In this document: piece by piece, positions 29,661-37,901 of the stretch | How positions within the stretch are numbered: position 1 is the first letter of the stretch | Layout: the number at the start of each line of letters is the position of its first letter | NCBI RefSeq assembly: GCF_000834655.1 | Contig: NZ_JXQQ01000010.1 | Span: 248,001 to 312,000 of the forward strand | Direction: 5' to 3' | DNA length: 64,000 bases | DNA from: Variovorax paradoxus | Lineage (GTDB): Bacteria > Pseudomonadota > Gammaproteobacteria > Burkholderiales > Burkholderiaceae_C | The notes under the pieces: model-generated | The model's input: only the letters and a program-made list of their open reading frames with translations | What the model was told of the DNA's origin: nothing | The model's database searches: none | Program-made: the position numbers and the translations under genes

Positions 29661-31349
29661 CTAAATCGACCATCGCTCTACGCCTCGCTGCAGTGCAGTG
29701 AGTTCCACAGCTTCGCGAAAGCGCCCAAACATGGCGTCCGCCCACCCAGCTGAATCAGCAGGCGGGCTTCCCAATAACTGCGTAGCCTGACGATCAAACA
29801 ACACAGGATGCGCGGCTCGCAGCACGGCCCAGTCCTCCATCACGGCCAAGCGCCTCGCGCTGAGCAGCTGAGCCGATGGTAACTTGTCTGACTTGTTGGC
29901 GTTGACCTGGTGGTCCGCCTGCAGCAGGTTCCACAGGTCGTTGCTCGCCCATAGCGCAAACGGGATCGCGTGGTCGACCACGAACCGCTGCTTCAGCGGA
30001 CGCCCCGACCAAGTGCAACGTGTGATCCCGGCCCGCTCGTAAGCCTGGCGGGCAAGCATGGTGGCTCTCTCGGGATCGGGCCGGGCCAGCAGCAGCGGGA
30101 GCACATCTCCCGACGTCACTGCTTGCCGGTAACCGAAACGCTCGGACAGTGCGGCCCAGCGCAGGACCACCGCATCGGCGATCCAATGGCCCAACAGGCT
30201 CAGCTCGCTCCAGATACCGGCAGGAAGAATCACCAAGCCGGTGCGACGGTCGAATTCGAATACCGTCCCCGTGTCCAACGCGCCACCCGAGAAGGCAACA
30301 GGCCCCAGACGTATCGTCTCCGCAATGGTTCGAAGGGCAGATTTGAGCTGCGTCTGGACTCCCGGCGAGAGTCGCCCAGACTGCCAATCTAGGTGCCAGG
30401 CGCCCAGCCCACCATGAGCGCCTTGCTCCCGGTACGGCTGCATCAGCGCAGTGAGCGCCGCTCTGAACTTCACCGGCTTTGCATCCCCTGCCCCTTCCGA
30501 CTGAGACTGCGGAATAAACCGAGAGGCGGCAAAGATGGGCCAGTAGTACATCAGCCACTTCTCAGCGATGCGCATCAGCGGCACGCCGACGGTGCCATCT
30601 GCATGCCAAACCGCCACCTTGCTCTCATGCATCGCCAGATCTGCCAAGGCCCGGAACAGTGCCAGCTTGTAGGTGGCGACTTTTCGATCCCTGTTGAGCA
30701 CGCCTTCAATCTGATCGATGGATCGCAGTGAGCCTGTGGATTGCAGCTCCAGCAGAAGCGTGTACCAGGTGGTACCCGTGCGCGCCAGCGCATCGTCGGA
30801 GTTCCAGCGCCCGACGCATTGGAAGCCGAGCCGCACGAACAGCAGCTGGATTTCCTCAGCGGTGTACCCTTCGAACAAGCGTCCACTCGCGTCGCGCTGC
30901 TCCACCAGGCCCTCGCCTCTCGACAACGGCAGCGAGAGCAGAATTCGCCCACGCGGCTTCAGCAAGGCGCGCATGGCCAATGCAGCATCAAAAAGTTCGT
31001 GGTCCGGCACATGCATAAGCACCGCGCTGCACAGGATTCCATCGAACCCTCCACCGAACGGCAGGCCCGGCGCGGGCAGAGAAGCCGCTTGAAGCCGTTC
31101 CAGCAGCTCGGGATGGGCCGACAGGGCCGCCGTGCGCAGACCGTCGGTTGGTTCGATACCGTAGGCGTCATACCCGCTGCGCAGCAAGTGCGCCAGGTCT
31201 CGCCCGGAACCCGCCCCGATGTCTAGCACCCGACCGCCTGCCACGAATGCGAGAGGAAAGTACTTAGCGACAGGGCTTTCCACGGACTCGTATTGGCCCG
31301 CGATGTCCTTCGCGTTGTCTTGGTAGAAGCGTGCGGTCGCGGTGTCCAT
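29661..31349 (-). CDS. SAM-dependent methyltransferase fused to HNH endonuclease domain
   Basis: A 562-aa two-domain protein. Residues ~35-200 form a class I methyltransferase (motif I VLDIGAGSGRD at 41-51, GIEPTDG, FDGILCSAVLMHVPD). No DNA-methylase NPPY/DPPY motif is visible, so the methyl target need not be DNA. A middle region (~205-430) is unassigned. The C-terminal HNH has CTWSGRPLKQRFVVDH with D459-H460, N474 and N485-K486, all expected catalytic positions. It is the last gene of the PLD/zinc-ribbon/ExoVII operon, 9 bp after the small-subunit gene. A methylase joined to a nuclease suggests modification sensing or a defence effector; this is inferred. Confidence 0.8.
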   Translation of the reverse strand: MDTATARFYQDNAKDIAGQYESVESPVAKYFPLAFVAGGRVLDIGAGSGRDLAHLLRSGYDAYGIEPTDGLRTAALSAHPELLERLQAASLPAPGLPFGGGFDGILCSAVLMHVPDHELFDAALAMRALLKPRGRILLSLPLSRGEGLVEQRDASGRLFEGYTAEEIQLLFVRLGFQCVGRWNSDDALARTGTTWYTLLLELQSTGSLRSIDQIEGVLNRDRKVATYKLALFRALADLAMHESKVAVWHADGTVGVPLMRIAEKWLMYYWPIFAASRFIPQSQSEGAGDAKPVKFRAALTALMQPYREQGAHGGLGAWHLDWQSGRLSPGVQTQLKSALRTIAETIRLGPVAFSGGALDTGTVFEFDRRTGLVILPAGIWSELSLLGHWIADAVVLRWAALSERFGYRQAVTSGDVLPLLLARPDPERATMLARQAYERAGITRCTWSGRPLKQRFVVDHAIPFALWASNDLWNLLQADHQVNANKSDKLPSAQLLSARRLAVMEDWAVLRAAHPVLFDRQATQLLGSPPADSAGWADAMFGRFREAVELTALQRGVERWSI

Positions 31350-31358
31350 CAGGGGTGA

Positions 31359-31640
31359 TCAGAACGGGATGTCGTCTTCACCATCTGGAGCTGGGGTTGC
31401 CCTTGACGCACTCGCGCCGGGTTTCGAGACCTGGTCGTCGGAGGTGCGCTGCTGGGCGCCACCCAGAGCCTTTTCCAAGGCCGTCTCCACCGCATCGATG
31501 CGCTCCTGGCACACCTTGTAGGCAGCCACGGACTCCTCGACGATGCGCAGGAGATCGTCGATATTGGGCTCGGACTGCTTTCGCAACGTCTCGGCGTGGC
31601 GCTGCAAGACGCTGTAGGACTCTTTGAACGTGGTACTCAT
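31359..31640 (-). CDS. Exonuclease VII small subunit-like protein with SSB-like acidic tail
   Basis: A 93-aa protein. Residues ~8-60 match XseB in length and helical pattern (YSVLQRHAETLRKQSEPNID, ESVAAYKVCQERIDAVETAL). It then has a disordered Ser/Pro/Ala linker and ends in GEDDIPF. That C-terminus copies the conserved tip of single-stranded DNA-binding protein (DDDIPF), which docks repair and replication enzymes; ordinary XseB lacks it. The ATG overlaps the large-subunit stop (ATGA), so subunits are coupled. The tail could recruit SSB partners or compete with SSB. Confidence 0.8.
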   Translation of the reverse strand: MSTTFKESYSVLQRHAETLRKQSEPNIDDLLRIVEESVAAYKVCQERIDAVETALEKALGGAQQRTSDDQVSKPGASASRATPAPDGEDDIPF

Positions 31641-33382
31641 GGTTGATTGTCCTCTTGGAGCTTGGCACGCCGGGCTCCATCTCTGAACTGAATGGTGATC
31701 TGCGCCTCGGTGCTGGACGCGCTGGTGATGGCGTTGCCGTCGGCATTGCGCACGAGGGCGAAGCCGCGGCTCAATGTCTTTTCCGGGCCCTGCCCTGCAA
31801 TCTCGCGCATGAGAGCCTGGGTATCGGTCTTGGCGCTCGCCACGGCCTGGCGGGATCGTGCTGCAACGTCCTCGAATGCTCTGCTGGTGGTATCTGCCAC
31901 GAAGCGAAGATCGGCCGTCGCCTTGTCGAGCACATAGGCTTGGTTGGTCCAGATGCCGGCGCGGGCAGTTTGCAGGGACTGACGCGCCTCGGCGCGGATC
32001 TCGGCCAGTAGGGCCGGCACCGTACTGCGGGCATCGGCCAGTTGGTGGGCTGCGAGGCGGCGCACATCGTTCAACTGACGCTCCGTGCCCTCCGCGGCCA
32101 CGCGCACTGCCTGCGCGGCATCGAGCTGGGTTTGCGCGAGAAGTTCGCGCGCCTCTTGGCGGCTGCGCGCGACTTCGTGTCGTGCTCCCGCTTCGATGGC
32201 GGCATAGCGTTCCACCACGGTACGCCGGGTCGCTCCAATAACCTTGGTCGCGTCTCTGATCACGCCGGCGAACAGCGCCTTGGCTTCCTGCGCCCGCTGC
32301 AGGATCAACCGTTCGACCCCGACAATGACTTTGGAAGGCGTATCAAAGCGGATGTGCGCCACTTCATCGAGCACAGTGTTGTCGCGTTCATGGCCAATGC
32401 CGGTGAGCACAGGAACCTCCAGCTCGCACACAGCCCGCACCAGCGCATAGTCGTTGAGCCAGGCCATGTCGTTGATGGCACCGCCCCCTCGAATGATCGC
32501 CACGGCATCGGGCAGAGGGTCACTGCCCTCGTCGCCCGTTCCCAAATGGGCCAGAGCTCCCAGTAGCGCTCGACGGATCTCCGCGGCCGCACCGTCACCC
32601 TGAAAACGGCTGTGAACGTACACAAAGCGGCAAATGCCCAGTGCCTGCAAGCGGCTGGCCTCCGATTGGAAATCACCCAAACCAGCACCGCCCTCAGGGG
32701 CGATGACCAACACCAAGTTGTAGTCCCAAGGTGTTGGCAATCGCCGATTGAGGTCGAAGAGGCCCTCAAGCTGCAGGCGGTCTCGAATTTCCCGCTTGCG
32801 CGCCTCGAGGTCGCCGAGTGTGTATTCCGAGTCGATGGCATCGAGCTCGATGCTGAAGCCGAACTGCGGCTTGAAGACGGGGCGAGCCCGCACCAACAGC
32901 TTGATGCCGGGGCCCACCTGAGCGCCCGTAGCCTCTTCGAACATGGGCAAGATCTGACTGGCCGTGCTGGCCCAGATGACGGCATTCGCTTTGGCGGTGA
33001 TCACACCCGAGGCATCCCGCTCGGACACCTCCAGGTAAACATGTCCGTTGCGCATGCGCGTATCCACCACCTCGACCATGGTCCAGACACCGGTCTTGAA
33101 AGCTTGCGCCACTGCCGCGGAAACGCCCTGCAGCAGTTGGGAGAGCGGCACACCTTTCTTGCGAGGCACCGCCAGGTCGCGCGACTCTGCCGGAGCCTGA
33201 GCCAGCAGTTCCCTGGAAGGGCTCGCGGCGACAGCACCGCTATCCTGCAGCCATTGGGAGAAGGGAGCCAGATCACGCCCCTCGGGCACGTACCACTGCC
33301 GGCGGCCCGGGTCCCATCGGGCGCCAAGCGCCTTCACCCGATCCTTGTCCGCGAAGGACGAAACCAGATACGTAAGGCTCAT
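31637..33382 (-). CDS. Exonuclease VII large subunit homologue with N-terminal DUF5710 domain
   Basis: A 581-aa protein starting at 33382 (MSLTYLVSSFADKDRVKALG), coupled by ATGA to the zinc-ribbon gene. Residues 1-47 are DUF5710-like (ALGARWDPGRRQWYVPEG). An OB-fold XseA N-domain follows (TGVWTMVEVVDTRMRNGHVYLEV in outline). The catalytic domain has IAPEGGAGLGDF, IRGGGAINDMAWLND and GIGHERDNTVLDEVA, keeping the Asp, Arg, His and Asp positions of ExoVII. A long coiled coil completes it, ending KTLSRGFALVRN. ExoVII degrades single-stranded DNA. The extra domain and neighbours mark it as an accessory paralogue, not housekeeping xseA. Confidence 0.88.
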   Translation of the reverse strand: MSLTYLVSSFADKDRVKALGARWDPGRRQWYVPEGRDLAPFSQWLQDSGAVAASPSRELLAQAPAESRDLAVPRKKGVPLSQLLQGVSAAVAQAFKTGVWTMVEVVDTRMRNGHVYLEVSERDASGVITAKANAVIWASTASQILPMFEEATGAQVGPGIKLLVRARPVFKPQFGFSIELDAIDSEYTLGDLEARKREIRDRLQLEGLFDLNRRLPTPWDYNLVLVIAPEGGAGLGDFQSEASRLQALGICRFVYVHSRFQGDGAAAEIRRALLGALAHLGTGDEGSDPLPDAVAIIRGGGAINDMAWLNDYALVRAVCELEVPVLTGIGHERDNTVLDEVAHIRFDTPSKVIVGVERLILQRAQEAKALFAGVIRDATKVIGATRRTVVERYAAIEAGARHEVARSRQEARELLAQTQLDAAQAVRVAAEGTERQLNDVRRLAAHQLADARSTVPALLAEIRAEARQSLQTARAGIWTNQAYVLDKATADLRFVADTTSRAFEDVAARSRQAVASAKTDTQALMREIAGQGPEKTLSRGFALVRNADGNAITSASSTEAQITIQFRDGARRAKLQEDNQP

Positions 33383-33585
33383 GCCGCTGAAGGCAACAGT
33401 GGCCCAGCATCGCACTGGCCTTGCCGCCAATCCTCCATGCTGGCGAGCTCCCTCGTGCAACCGGAGCACACGAGCCGCTGGCCATAACGCATAGCGCCCT
33501 GCGCGTCACGCTCAACGACCCTACGGTAGTTGGTCGAGCCGCAATAGCCGCAGCGGTTCAGGGAAACAGATTGATCACCTGTCAT
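33379..33585 (-). CDS. Small zinc-ribbon protein
   Basis: A 68-aa protein with two Cys pairs, RCGYCGST and LVCSGCTRE, forming one zinc ribbon (C12, C15, C39, C42 by count). It lies immediately upstream of the ExoVII large subunit gene and shares ATGA with it, so it belongs to the operon. Small ribbons of this kind bind nucleic acid or act as adaptors. No family is recognised. Confidence 0.7.
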   Translation of the reverse strand: MTGDQSVSLNRCGYCGSTNYRRVVERDAQGAMRYGQRLVCSGCTRELASMEDWRQGQCDAGPLLPSAA

Positions 33586-33659
33586 CGTTGCTCACTCATA
33601 CTCAAATCCATCCACTCCAACTTCTATGGCCCTGCAACCGGTAGAGAACCGCCAAATGC

Positions 33660-34169
33660 TCAAAGCAATATTTCCCGCGATTTCAACCAGACCGGTTCGA
33701 AAAGTGAGGTGACTGCCTTGCTGAACGCCAAATCGGAATGAAGACCGATTCCAGACTCGATCTCTTTCGACTCCCCGAAGTCAGAGCTCCCAAGCCAAAT
33801 GATGTTCGGCGCAACCAGGACGATCTTCGCGTTCACGTTGTCGTTAAGAACGATACTAATTTCTGGAAACTGGGCTTTGAGGCGGCGTGCATCCGCCTCA
33901 GCTTCGGTACTGGCAATGATGTAGATCTCGCGCGGTCGCTTGCCCAAGATCCTTCCAACATAGTCGAGATTCGGCAGCATCCGTGTCATCACATACATCG
34001 GGCCCATGCGAGCAAGCTGCGAGAGGCGCGTGCTCCATGTGCTCGCCCCGATCGACAATTTTGCATCGTCGCATGAAAACCTAAATCCACCGCTGTCGTC
34101 CTTGAATGCCATCTGTCGCCCTCCTGAGATAGTGGCGCAGATGATCCGCGCGACTTCTTCCATTTTCAT
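33660..34169 (-). CDS. Phospholipase D-like domain protein, catalytic His apparently lost
   Basis: A 169-aa protein (ATG at 34169 or 34163). The C-terminal half resembles one PLD half-domain: EIYIIASTEAEADARRLKAQ, NAKIVLVAPNIIWLGSSDFG, then GESKEIESGIGL. PLD nucleases need H-x-K at the strand before WLGSSNFG; here it is N-A-K, so hydrolysis is doubtful and a binding or sensor role is more likely. It lies 74 bp upstream of the zinc-ribbon gene in the same direction and is probably the first gene of the ExoVII operon. Function unknown. Confidence 0.65.
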   Translation of the reverse strand: MKMEEVARIICATISGGRQMAFKDDSGGFRFSCDDAKLSIGASTWSTRLSQLARMGPMYVMTRMLPNLDYVGRILGKRPREIYIIASTEAEADARRLKAQFPEISIVLNDNVNAKIVLVAPNIIWLGSSDFGESKEIESGIGLHSDLAFSKAVTSLFEPVWLKSREILL

Positions 34170-34188
34170 TCAGCGCACAGGGCGCGGG

Positions 34189-34341
34189 ATGCGGCCTGCC
34201 CTAGCGTCGCAAATCGCGATGCGAGAGGCTGGACATCCGTATGAGTTGGTAAAGGTTGACTTCAAGACCAAGCCGACGGTCGAAGGCGACTGCTTGAAGG
34301 TTTCCCCCAAAGGGCTTCATCCCGTTACCGAATCAGCGTGA
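34189..34341 (+). pseudogene. Glutathione S-transferase N-terminal fragment
   Basis: About 50 codons (ALASQIAMREAGHPYELVKV, DFKTKPTVEGDCLKVSPKG) match the thioredoxin-fold half of a GST. The first beta strand with the catalytic Ser/Cys is missing, and the frame ends at a stop fused to the next gene scrap. It is a decayed fragment between the defence modules. Confidence 0.6.
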
Positions 34342-35188
34342 AGAGAGGTGGACAAGCCTCCGGACTGCTGCACCAACTGCAGGTTGGTGATCGCATCGAG
34401 ACCCGGGCGCCAGCAGGTGGATTCACCATCGATGCATTGCAGAGCAGCCCCGCCGTTCTCATGGGAGCCGGCATCGGCATCACGCCCACGCTGTCCATGC
34501 TCGGCCACCTGGCTCACGAGGGGCGTCGCACGCGTCACCTGAGGCCCGCTGGCTGTTCCAGGCAGCACGCATCCAAGGAGAACTGGTATTGGGGCGAGAA
34601 ATCCGATCGCTGGTCTACGGCAGTGACGGAAAGGTCCACTGGATTCGCACGCTTAGCAGGCCGGGCGCGGCCGTGGCCGGCCACGACTACGAGCGGGAGG
34701 GGCGCATCGACATGGCATTGCTCAAGACGACACTCCCCTTCGATGACTATGACTTCTACCTGTGCGGTCCCGCCCAGTTCATGCAGGACGTCTTCGGCGG
34801 GTTGCGCGAACTGACAGTGCGGGACGAGCGAATTCACACGGAGGGCTTCGGTCCATCCTCGCTGCGGCGCATGCCCGATGCCGGCGGATTGGGTGCACAA
34901 CTTGCTGCTCCGGCCAGCGAATCGGTGAAGATCATCGTCACGGAATCCGTCAAGGAAGGTCGGTGCAATCCCGGAGATGGTTCGCTGCTGGAAGTCGCGG
35001 AAGCGCGGGGACTGTCTCCCGCATTCGGATGCAGGGGCGGCAGTTGCGGCGAATGCAAGTGCCGCGTGACCGAGGGCTCGGTCGCATATCCGGTACAGCC
35101 CACTTCTTCAGTCGGCGATGGCGAGGCGCTGATCTGCTGTGCTGTTCCTTCAGAGCACTCACAAGGGGTTCTGCACCTGGCGATCTAA
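34338..35188 (+). pseudogene. Ferredoxin-reductase/2Fe-2S oxidoreductase, 5'-truncated and frameshifted
   Basis: The reading starts inside an FNR-type domain (GDRIETRAPAGGFTIDA, LMGAGIGITPTLSMLGHLA). It shifts frame near 34535, where ARWLFQAARIQGELVLGREI should follow, and then continues normally with DFYLCGPAQFMQDVFGGL and a C-terminal plant-type ferredoxin domain (C-x4-C-x2-C in GCRGGSCGECKC, final Cys in LICCAVPSE). The front third, which would hold an FMN-binding or MOSC-like part, is missing. Inactive remnant. Confidence 0.75.
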
Positions 35189-35369
35189 GGCATTCATTAG
35201 GCCAAGAAACACATCGATATTGGCTCGTTGCCCTCAGCAATCGAGGTCTGCAGGCTGTGTGACTTCGAGCGCTGCAAGGCAAACTATGGGACATCGGCCT
35301 GTGGTCGATTTGGGCCACCAACCGCTCGGGAATGTTGTAGTCTTCGAGCTTAATAAATGACAAGGAGGG

Positions 35370-36812
35370 ATGCACGGTCGCGCGAGCGGGTCGTGCGCGG
35401 GACGTATGTTGACGCATCTCAATTCCATGGGCGGTGGCTTTGAGCGGAGACTGGCCATCGCGCCGCAGGTTGAACCAGGAGGAAACTGGTTTACGGTCTT
35501 CATTGCTGAAAATGGGGGACGCAAGAGCTACCTCTTGCGGTGTTTGGTCGAGGTGGCACTCGGAAGGCACCAATACGTGGCCGACAAGGGGTCCTCCATC
35601 CTTCTCACCGCACCCGCGAAACTGCCAAGGCGGGTCATCGCGATTTCCGGAACACCCCTCGATCGCTTTCCACGAACTGGAACGCGTGACCTCAAGATCC
35701 GGCGCCGCAAGATGCCCGACGATTTCGTGTACCTCGGTCCCCGGGCGAGCAATGGGATGGCAGGAGTCGCGCAAAGCGAGCGAAGCCTCGTCGGCTCACT
35801 GCTGTCCAATCGCTACCGTCTGAAGGAGCGGGCGTCGCTGTTAACGGAGGCATTCTCGTCACTGGGCCTGTCACCACGTATCGACGTGTTACTCCAAGGC
35901 TCTTCCGAGAGGGGAGGTTCACGAGAAAAGATCGCAGAGAGCCTATACACACTGGAGCAGTCGCTTGGGGACCGACCCGAGGATGAAGCCCTCGAGTTGT
36001 ACTCCACCATGGAGAAGTATCGAGCCAATATCGGCAAGATCAATCGGGAACTCGAACGCCTCTCCAACAAGACGGAGGCTAGGCTTCGTCTGGGAATAGA
36101 TCACGCCACTATAGGAGCTAGGACCTTCATCGACGTCCCGATGTGGGAGCTGCTCATTCGCCTTGGCCATGTCGTGATCACCGGCACGCGCTTTCACAGG
36201 ATCAAGCACGATGAGACCGTGCTGGGTGATGAATTGAGCTCTGGGCAATGGGGATGGCTTGGCACTTTTGCATCCCTCGCCGCCGAGATCAGGGACGACT
36301 CGCTGATCCTAGTGGATGAGCCGGAGAACAGCCTTCATCCTCGCTGGCAACAGGAGTTCATCCGGGAGCTCCATGCGATGGTCTCCAATTTCAGGGACTG
36401 CCAGGTGGTGGTCGCCACGCACTCCCCGCTGATCGCCTCGGGGATATCCGAGGAATGGGGAAGCATCCGCACCCTCACCAAGCCGACGAGAAAGGGAGCG
36501 CACGTGCACAGCAAGGAACTCCCCACTGCATTCGGTTGGAGCGCCTCGGACGTTTATGGCGAGATGTTTGGACTGGAATCGACTCGTGCCCCGGATTTCA
36601 TGGACGACGCCAACACCGCCCTGCGCAAGCTGTCGATGAGGAGGCCCATCACCGACGATGAGCGTGAACAGTGGATCAAGCAATTTCGCGGTCGTATCGA
36701 CATTCTTCCTTCCCACGATTCCATGCGTGATGTACTCGAAGGGATCATCGCCCGGCTTAAGAAGCAAGACACGGGAGAATCGCCCGGTCATGGCAAGAAC
36801 AAGAACGCATGA
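35370..36812 (+). CDS. Septu-like AAA/ABC-type ATPase (PtuA-like) with altered Walker A
   Basis: A 480-aa ATPase; an ATG 12 codons in (35406) is also a possible start, since AAGGAGGG sits only 1 nt before the first. The C-terminal half has the ABC signature ELSSGQWGWLGTFASL, Walker B SLILVDEPENSLHP and the H-loop VVATHSPLIA. The P-loop, expected as GENGTGKS after NWFTV, reads AENGGRKS, replacing the glycine before lysine with arginine, so nucleotide binding may be weakened. The following HNH gene overlaps by ATGA. ATPase plus HNH is the Septu (PtuAB) layout. Confidence 0.75.
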   Translation: MHGRASGSCAGRMLTHLNSMGGGFERRLAIAPQVEPGGNWFTVFIAENGGRKSYLLRCLVEVALGRHQYVADKGSSILLTAPAKLPRRVIAISGTPLDRFPRTGTRDLKIRRRKMPDDFVYLGPRASNGMAGVAQSERSLVGSLLSNRYRLKERASLLTEAFSSLGLSPRIDVLLQGSSERGGSREKIAESLYTLEQSLGDRPEDEALELYSTMEKYRANIGKINRELERLSNKTEARLRLGIDHATIGARTFIDVPMWELLIRLGHVVITGTRFHRIKHDETVLGDELSSGQWGWLGTFASLAAEIRDDSLILVDEPENSLHPRWQQEFIRELHAMVSNFRDCQVVVATHSPLIASGISEEWGSIRTLTKPTRKGAHVHSKELPTAFGWSASDVYGEMFGLESTRAPDFMDDANTALRKLSMRRPITDDEREQWIKQFRGRIDILPSHDSMRDVLEGIIARLKKQDTGESPGHGKNKNA

Positions 36813-37630
36813 GCCGATTCAGTACGATCAAGTTCACGCGATCCGACAACGCCCTGCTCAACGAGGTGCGCGCATTGGCGGGTAAGAAGTGGTCAACCGA
36901 CCTTGACGCGATCAAGCGCCTGAGGACCCGACTGCGCGAGCTCCAGAACCATCGGTGCTGCTACTGCCAGGCACCTATCGAGTCGGACGAATCGGGATTT
37001 CGCGAGCTCGAGCACATCCTGCCAAAGAACAAGAGCTACAGGTGCACGCATGCGCGAGGGACCAGCAACGACCAGGATAAACGCCGCTCCACGCTTGGCT
37101 ACCAGGAATTCACTTTCGAGCCTATCAACCTGGCGATCAGTTGCAAGCAATGCAACAACTACAAGGGTATGCACGACCCTCTAAAGGACAGGACCACGGC
37201 ACGTCCCCTCAACAAGTTCCCGAGCGCCGCTCAACTTATCTGGTTCCACCCTCACACGGAAAAGTACGAGACGCACATCACGATCGATGAGGACTTCGGC
37301 TTCACTGGCCAAACTGCGGGCGGCCGCGCCATCATCGCCGAGTGCAGGTTGTTCGACTCGGAAGTGCTGGGCCGCAAATTCCTTGAGCGGGCTAGGGTGC
37401 GCGCCAAGCAAGCCGAATCCTTCCGACAGGCAGTTGACGCACTCGCCAGCGGCATCGAGCTCAAGGCCTTCAGCAAAGCGCACGCCATCCAGACATTGGC
37501 GCAAGAGCGCGGGATTCCCACGGCAGAGGCCAAGGACATCATCAACAAACGATTGACCTATGCGACGAGTGTCCAGACGATGAAACAGTATTTCGATTCG
37601 ATCCTTAAATACGAGGTCAATACGATCTGA
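36809..37630 (+). CDS. HNH endonuclease, Septu PtuB-like
   Basis: A 273-aa nuclease. Zinc Cys pairs C50/C53 (HRCCYCQAP) and C112/C115 (ISCKQCNNYKG) flank the HNH core: E68-H69 in ELEHILPKN, N107 in INLAISC and N116. The C-terminal half is helical (IAECRLFDSEVLGRKFLERA). It is translationally coupled to the ATPase gene, as PtuB is to PtuA. In Septu-type systems the ATPase holds the nuclease until infection and the nuclease then cuts nucleic acid; that role is inferred from architecture. Confidence 0.8.
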   Translation: MSRFSTIKFTRSDNALLNEVRALAGKKWSTDLDAIKRLRTRLRELQNHRCCYCQAPIESDESGFRELEHILPKNKSYRCTHARGTSNDQDKRRSTLGYQEFTFEPINLAISCKQCNNYKGMHDPLKDRTTARPLNKFPSAAQLIWFHPHTEKYETHITIDEDFGFTGQTAGGRAIIAECRLFDSEVLGRKFLERARVRAKQAESFRQAVDALASGIELKAFSKAHAIQTLAQERGIPTAEAKDIINKRLTYATSVQTMKQYFDSILKYEVNTI

Positions 37631-37901
37631 CCTCGATCAAGAATCTTTAAGGAATGCGTCCACGAGCCGCGACGTGTGAGGTTGGGAATGTGAGGTGGAA
37701 GGTGGAAGGTGGAAGGACGGTCGCGGCAGACACATCGATCCCCTTGTCACCTGCCACTAGGCTAGCCCGGCGACCCCGCGATGACCGACACGGATTTCGA
37801 TAACGCTGAGGGCGATCTCTTCATGCGTTGATCGACGCGAGCCAGCGGTGTGTTTTGCGCGTGAAATTAAAGCCAGAGGATCAACAGCAAGCGTCATGCT
37901 C

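Noticed and set aside
37683..37715. Short tandem repeat of GGTGGAA (about three units)
   Set aside because: Too short and with no neighbouring feature; not CRISPR-like and probably neutral.
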